Of a stretch of DNA of 12,329 nucleotides, positions 10,101 through 12,329 are shown in pieces (within the stretch, counting starts at the first letter, position 1; every line of letters begins with the position of its first letter). The notes beneath the pieces are model-generated. The model was not told where the DNA came from and did not search any database. It worked only from the letters and a program-made list of their open reading frames with translations. The translations under genes were made by a program, and so were the position numbers. Source of the stretch: Triparma columacea (taxonomy: Eukaryota; Sar; Bolidophyceae; Parmales; Triparmaceae); the NCBI GenBank assembly GCA_030267965.1, contig BRYA01001026.1:1-12329 (forward strand). The letters are read 5' to 3'.

Positions 10101-12329
10101 GGCCGAGAGACAGAGACTTCTGAAGGAGGCGGAGGCCGTAATGATGCGAGAGGAGGCTGATAGAGAGGTGGCAGAGCAGAAGTTGAGACAAGTTTTGGCT
10201 CAGACCAAGGCCGAGAGCTTGATCCAGATGGCCGTCGCTGGTAGGGTCGGCGCCATGGAGGGCGAAGAACTGAGGAAGGAGAGAGAAGAAGCCAGGGTCG
10301 CCCTCGCGCTCGCAAACGATAAGGTTGCAGAGGTCACCAGGGCTGCGGAGGAGAAGCGGAGGGAGAGCGACGAGAGAATGAGTGGAATGATTGAGGAAAT
10401 CGACAAAGCCAAGAGAGAGGTCTTTGAGGCCGCGGACGAGGTCAAAAGACTCAAGGAAAAGGGCGAATGGCTCAATTCTGAGCTCGAAGTTAGGTCGAAG
10501 GAGATGGAAGATGCTAAGAAGAAGCAAGAGAGTCTGAAGAGGGTTTACGAGGAGAAAGTAAGAGCACAGGAAGCCAACAAGACGAAGGACGAGCTGCGTC
10601 TGAAGCTCGGATTCGAGGAGGCTCTCGATAGTGCTAGGAAGACCCACCGGGAGGAGTTGGAGGGGCTACGAATGAGGCACGAGGAAGCACTGATAACGGC
10701 AAGGAGCGAGATTGAGGAGAACTTCGAAGTCATCCTCGGCGAAGTTGTGAAGGAGAAAGAAATAGCAGCCAGAGATATGATGGAAAAGAAGGAGAGCGAA
10801 TATGCCGCCATTCTCGGGAAGAAGGAAGTCGAAGCGAAGGAGAGAGAGGCCATCTTGATGGAACAGCATATGAAGGAGCAGGCCGAAACTTTGTCAAAGA
10901 GGGCCATGGAGACCAGAAAGAGCAGTCTTCAGCATCAGAAGCTTTTAGAGCAAGCTAAGGAGGCACAATTAGGCGCAGAAAAGGCCAGGTTGGAGGTGGT
11001 CAGCGCGAGAAATGAGATGGAAGACAGAATTAGGGAGGTCGAAGTTGCCGGGGAGGAGAGGGTGGAGGCAGCGAGGAGGGAGGCCGAACTCAAGGCCGAA
11101 GAGTTGCTTCAAATCAGCCTTCACAAGCAGAGACTGGAACACGAGGCCGTAATGATGCGAGAGGAGGCTGATAGAGAGGTGGCAGAGCAGAAGTTGAGAC
11201 AAGTTTTGGCTCAGACCAAGGCCGAGAGCTTGATCCAGATGGCCGTCGCTGGTAGGGTCGGCGCCATGGAGGGCGAAGAACTGAGGAAGGAGAGAGAAGA
11301 AGCGAGGGTCGCCCTCGCACTCGCAAACGATAAGGTTGCAGAGGTCACCAGGGCAGCGGAGAAGAGGCGGAGGGAGGCAGAGAGGGCCGGTAGAGACTCA
11401 GAGAGGGCCATGAAGGAGGAAGCTGAGGCAAGGGCGGCCCTGGAGGGCGCAGTAAAGGAGAAAGAAGATGCACGGCTAGAGCTCGAGGGGGTGGTGAGGG
11501 AGAAGGAGGTGGAGGTGGAGAGACTACGGGAGGAGGTGGCGAACAGGGAGAAGGTAGGGCTTGAGATGATCAAGGTTGTGCGAGGGGAGACCGAGGAAGT
11601 TAAAAAGATGATGGCCAAACTTGGCGAGGAGAAGGAGAAGGAGCTGGAAGAGACCAGGGAGAGGTTGGAGGCTGAAAGGAAGGAGGGAGAACTAAGGAGG
11701 CAAAAGGAAATCGAAAGAGTCGTAAGTGAAATGAAGGAGGAACACGCGACGGAGATCGACAGGGTTGTCCAAGACCGCGAAAGGGCGCAAGAAGAGGTCG
11801 TCGATTCCATGAAGGAGGAATACAATAGAAAACTTGCCATGGAAAGAGCGGAGCTCTTAGAGAAGGAAGCTAGAATCAGCGAAGAAATCAAGGTTGTTAG
11901 GAGCCAGGAGTTGATGAAAAGAGTTATTCTCGCAAAGACGGGGGAGAAAGAGGTCGAAGGCATTAGGAGGGAGTACGAAAATAGCATAAAGGAGTTGGAG
12001 GACGCGAGGACCGAGGTGAAGAGGGTGAAAGAAGAGAAAGAGCTCGAGAAGAGGAGCTGGGAGGAGGCCAAGAGGAGGGGCGAGATATTGAAGGAAGATG
12101 AAATCAACGCCTTGAGGGCGGAAACCGCAGTTAGGTTGAAGAAGCTCTCGGAGATTCACGAGGTTGCTCTCGAGGAGACTAAGAAAAAGGGAGAGGAGGC
12201 CAGTATGGACGCACTGGCGAAGGGGAGGGCCGAGGTTGCCGCTCGTATGTTCGCTGAGGGGGCAAAGAAGGATGCCGACTCAGCTAAGAAGGCAGCTAAC
12301 CTACTCATGAAGAAGGTTCTAGTTAAGAG
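342..12329 (+). CDS. Giant repeat-built coiled-coil protein, CSPP1-like N-terminus (3'-partial, 4 exons seen)
   Basis: Joined exons 342-1166, 1261-1284, 1393-2050 and 2150 to beyond 12329 give one open frame of 3,895 codons with no stop before the window edge. The start is the first in-frame ATG after the TGA at 219, with A at -3 and G at +4. Splicing is supported by GT..AG ends, CTAAC motifs, stops in every retained intron, and repeat continuity across the junctions. Zones: Y-x3-L-x2-Q helix repeats (residues about 275-950), coiled coil (about 927-1050), Q- and acid-rich linker (about 1050-1430), VGRxDGLDL array (about 1434-2024), and a giant E/K/R coiled coil from about 2060 with LMKKAMFSR-like motifs. 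No enzyme domain, signal peptide or membrane segment is visible. The N-terminal motifs recall CSPP1/CCDC66-type ciliary and centrosomal proteins; a flagellar, basal-body or spindle-pole scaffold is an inference. Orthology is not established, since low-complexity charged helices mimic many families. Confidence 0.85.
771..815 (+). repeat. Five CAGCAGCCG units coding (QQP)5
   Basis: Five perfect 9-base CAGCAGCCG units encode (Gln-Gln-Pro)5, preceded by a further CAG codon and followed by Q-rich sequence to about residue 170. Perfect units of this kind are prone to slippage, so length polymorphism is expected. In the protein they form a flexible Q/P linker. Confidence 0.9.
1167..1260 (+). other. 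Intron 1 (94 bases, phase 0)
   Basis: Donor GTGAGA, acceptor CCACAG. CTAAC motifs lie at 1221-1225 and 1251-1255; the first is at a normal branch-point distance, the second is too close to the acceptor. Retention shifts the frame (94 is not a multiple of 3) and gives an early TAG at 1203. Splicing joins ...QQQEE to YRRQLEEQ, matching the intronless copy of the same repeat at 1501-1536. Confidence 0.8.
1261..1284 (+). CDS. Exon 2, 24-base microexon coding YRRQLEEQ (residues 276-283)
   Basis: Flanked by CCACAG on the left and GTAAGC on the right, phase 0 at both ends. It encodes exactly the core YRRQLEEQ of the helix repeat, identical in amino acids to the second copy at 1510-1533, where the surrounding sequence is continuous. 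That match across both junctions is strong evidence that this tiny exon is real. Skipping would remove eight residues without changing frame. Confidence 0.82.
1285..1392 (+). other. Intron 2 (108 bases, phase 0)
   Basis: Donor GTAAGC, acceptor CGTCGTAG, a pyrimidine-rich 3' half (about 1340-1390) and CTAAC at 1361-1365, about 28 bases from the acceptor. In-frame retention hits TAG within the first 35 bases. Exon 3 then begins ATGAACTCC, continuing the repeat as MNSAKTSLRHP; this ATG is an internal Met, not a start. Confidence 0.82.
1393..2050 (+). CDS. Exon 3 (residues 284 to first base of codon 503)
   Basis: Encodes the rest of helix-repeat copy 1 and copies 2-5: cores at Y1510 (YRRQLEEQM), Y1657 (YNRQLKMQM), Y1810 (YAAQLRAQM) and Y1996 (YARQLEAQM), separated by R/S/P/Q-rich linkers such as GRSRSPRQPQ. 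It ends AAG-G at the strong donor GTAAGT, phase 1. Read without the upstream exons it would look like a separate 222-residue protein starting at 1393, but the repeat continuity shows it is internal. Confidence 0.8.
2051..2149 (+). other. Intron 3 (99 bases, phase 1)
   Basis: Donor GTAAGTCA, a long CT-rich tract (about 2088-2140), CTAAC at 2096-2100 and acceptor CCCCGAAG before GTTTCC. The length is a multiple of three, but the retained intron has an in-frame TAG at 2059-2061. Splicing restores a Gly codon and an open frame of more than 10 kb. Confidence 0.8.
2150..12329 (+). CDS. Exon 4, giant exon running off the right edge (residues 503-3895+)
   Basis: A single open frame of 10,180 bases with no stop and no need for further introns; I read it codon by codon for most of its length. 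It carries helix-repeat copies 6-11, the first coiled coil, the acidic linker, the VGRxDGLDL array and the giant coiled coil. Lys/Glu/Arg codons (AAG, GAG, AGG/AGA) dominate from about 6800 on. The right end cuts inside an LLMKKVLVK motif, so at least one more coiled-coil unit continues beyond the window. Confidence 0.85.
3211..3320 (+). other. Basic R/S/P-rich segment with several SP sites
   Basis: Residues about 857-893 read as a run rich in Arg, Ser and Pro, including KSPPARRTSPNRGRSRSRS and HSPGGG. It has several Ser/Thr-Pro positions in a basic setting, typical of disordered regions phosphorylated by proline-directed kinases or that contact microtubules. It separates helix-repeat copies 10 and 11. 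Function is inferred from composition only. Confidence 0.5.
3421..3790 (+). other. First charged coiled-coil segment (residues about 927-1050)
   Basis: Starts with the last helix repeat (DYRSQIEEQIRAKEM) and continues as an uninterrupted E/K/R-rich helix without prolines for over 100 residues, ending in a Q-rich run at about 3775-3830. Composition and hydrophobic spacing fit a coiled coil or single alpha helix. A P/Q/S-rich disordered stretch follows. Confidence 0.6.
3831..4941 (+). other. Disordered P/Q linker, Q-rich helix and acidic tract
   Basis: Residues about 1063-1433. It opens with a Pro/Gln/Ser-rich linker, then a Q/M/L-rich helix at 4201-4290 (EQQIKDLQEAQKQQMLLQQQ), then a strongly acidic tract at about 4460-4830 dominated by Asp, Glu, Ser and Val. 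Within it, 4681-4728 is an imperfect 24-base tandem duplication coding DHVRVEEN/DHVRVEEE. From 4831 a short basic helix (KQKSKQKAEQQESKK) leads into the repeat array. No known domain was recognised. Confidence 0.6.
4942..6714 (+). repeat. Array of about ten VGRxDGLDL / SAKxxFTSP repeats
   Basis: The core reads about [KR]-[FYH]-[DE]-V-G-R-x-D-G-L-D-L-x-G-[YF], followed after an acidic or mixed linker by a basic SAKxxFTSP-like tail. Core Lys-position codons: 4942 (degenerate, GAGRTDGLDDG), 5008, 5191, 5377, 5599, 5803, 5998, 6193, 6394 and 6580 (degenerate, YNVPIDGLDI). From 5008 on the spacing is 183, 186, 222, 204, 195, 195, 201 and 186 bases (61-74 residues). Tails are clearest at Ser codons 5914, 6097, 6313 and 6493. 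Units 2-4 start with RQRHHMK, later ones with YDRKFDV or HDVKFDV. A possible remnant, KFEFAAGRVKSARR, lies at 6817-6858. I know of no described family with this pattern. Confidence 0.85.
4993..5316 (+). repeat. Near-identical 141-base direct repeat, period 183
   Basis: Bases 4993-5133 and 5176-5316 match at all but about six positions, differing at GGTAGT/GGCCGT and in the last 15 bases. They encode units 2 and 3 of the VGRxDGLDL array. The 42-base spacers between copies are unrelated acidic sequence. The high DNA identity, against only amino-acid similarity among the other units, points to a recent duplication or gene conversion. Confidence 0.9.
7360..7670 (+). repeat. HEADLxRxLxSRERERK coiled-coil repeats
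   Basis: KKQHEADLHRKLESRERERK (from 7363) and KKQHEADLQRVLDSRERERK (from 7441) form a 78-base (26-residue) tandem pair. More diverged relatives follow: VQKALDSRKEALKEI (7561-7605) and HKQEIDRAIVSRERALK (7624-7674). The last resembles the later MKKAMFSR-type motif, linking the two repeat classes. Confidence 0.7.
10132..10365 (+). repeat. 234-base in-frame duplication, copy 1
   Basis: Matches 11143-11376 at all but about five positions, at an offset of 1,011 bases (337 codons, in frame). It encodes EAVMMREEADREVAEQKLRQ through the LIQMAVAGR motif to the ELRKEREEARVALALANDK region. Flanking rod sequence on both sides is unrelated between copies, so the borders are fairly sharp. Confidence 0.92.
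11143..11376 (+). repeat. 234-base in-frame duplication, copy 2
   Basis: Second copy of 10132-10365. Differences are concentrated at the 3' end (GCC/GCG, GCG/GCA, GCT/GCA, GAG/AAG, AAG/AGG). The first three are silent, so the proteins are identical until the last few residues. After the repeat this copy continues into a different rod segment (REAERAGRDSERAMKEEAEA). Confidence 0.92.

Larger units (their letters stand above)
7813..12327 (+). repeat. Recurring LMKKAMFSR-like motif in the coiled-coil rod
   Basis: Clear copies: MMKRAIVSR (7813), LMKKAMFSR (8263), LMKKAMFSR (8872), LVKKAMFSR (9277) and MMKKAMFSR (9715), usually followed by a segment like AGFKEREKLKKEAE and preceded by a LESEKAxxKA-like lead-in. 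Diverged relatives: LIQMAVAGR (10219 and 11230), LSKRAMETR (10891), LMKRVILAK (11911) and LLMKKVLVK at the window edge (12301). Clear copies are 405-609 bases apart. The Phe-Ser-Arg core interrupts the charged helix with a small hydrophobic patch. Confidence 0.75.
6820..12329 (+). other. Giant coiled-coil rod (residues about 2060-3895+)
   Basis: More than 1,830 residues of almost uninterrupted helix-forming sequence rich in Glu, Lys, Arg and Ala, with essentially no proline and few Gly. Regularly spaced Leu, Ala and Ile residues fit a long coiled coil such as those of rootletin-, golgin- or myosin-tail-like rods. No motor, kinase or other catalytic domain is seen in the visible part. Database hits to such families would largely reflect composition. 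Confidence 0.8.

Noticed and set aside
7845..10647. Long minus-strand ORFs (407, 300 and 344 codons) rich in Ser, Leu and Phe
   Set aside because: They are complements of the purine-rich E/K/R/A rod; their composition mirrors GAG/AAG/AGG/GCN codons and they overlap each other in several frames. The plus-strand frame is continuous and repeat-structured.
6820..12329. Naming the rod as myosin, kinesin, rootletin or trichohyalin
   Set aside because: No motor or other diagnostic domain is present; similarity to such proteins would be driven by E/K/R-rich coiled-coil composition.

Overview
The window looks like nuclear DNA of a unicellular eukaryote. Three short introns (94, 108 and 99 bases) have GT..AG ends, pyrimidine-rich 3' halves and CTAAC branch-point-like motifs. 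The flank is AT-rich, the coding DNA is richer in G and C, and one gene fills the window without operon features. A flagellated alga or protist (for example a stramenopile) would fit the ciliary/centrosomal look of the protein, but the lineage cannot be fixed from this sequence.

Layout: bases 1-341 are AT-rich upstream sequence with a weak TATA-like stretch and short upstream ORFs. From 342 to the right edge there is one plus-strand protein-coding gene: exon 1 (342-1166), a 24-base microexon (1261-1284), exon 3 (1393-2050) and a giant exon 4 (2150 to beyond 12329). Exon 4 stays open for more than 10 kb and has no stop before the window ends. The visible spliced product is 3,895 codons and its C-terminus is missing.

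The protein has five zones. (1) A Q/R/E-rich N-terminus (residues 1 to about 930) has about eleven copies of a [DE]Y-x3-L-x2-Q-[MI] helix motif, mostly 47-62 residues apart, resembling segments of CSPP1/CCDC66-type ciliary and centrosomal proteins. (2) A charged coiled coil spans about residues 927-1050. (3) A P/Q-rich, then strongly acidic, disordered linker spans about 1050-1430. (4) A 62-residue-scale repeat array (about 1434-2024) pairs a core like [KR][FY]DVGRxDGLDLxG[YF] with a basic SAKxxFTSP-like tail; I recognise no known family. (5) A very long E/K/R/A coiled coil (about 2060 to the end) is punctuated by a recurrent LMKKAMFSR-like motif.

Taken together this looks like a giant, repeat-built, probably cytoskeletal scaffold (flagellar, basal-body or spindle-pole associated by inference). 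Its exon 4 is still evolving by in-frame internal duplication: two near-identical DNA duplications lie inside it. The undescribed element most worth following is the VGRxDGLDL/SAKxxFTSP array. All long minus-strand ORFs appear to be composition shadows of this gene.
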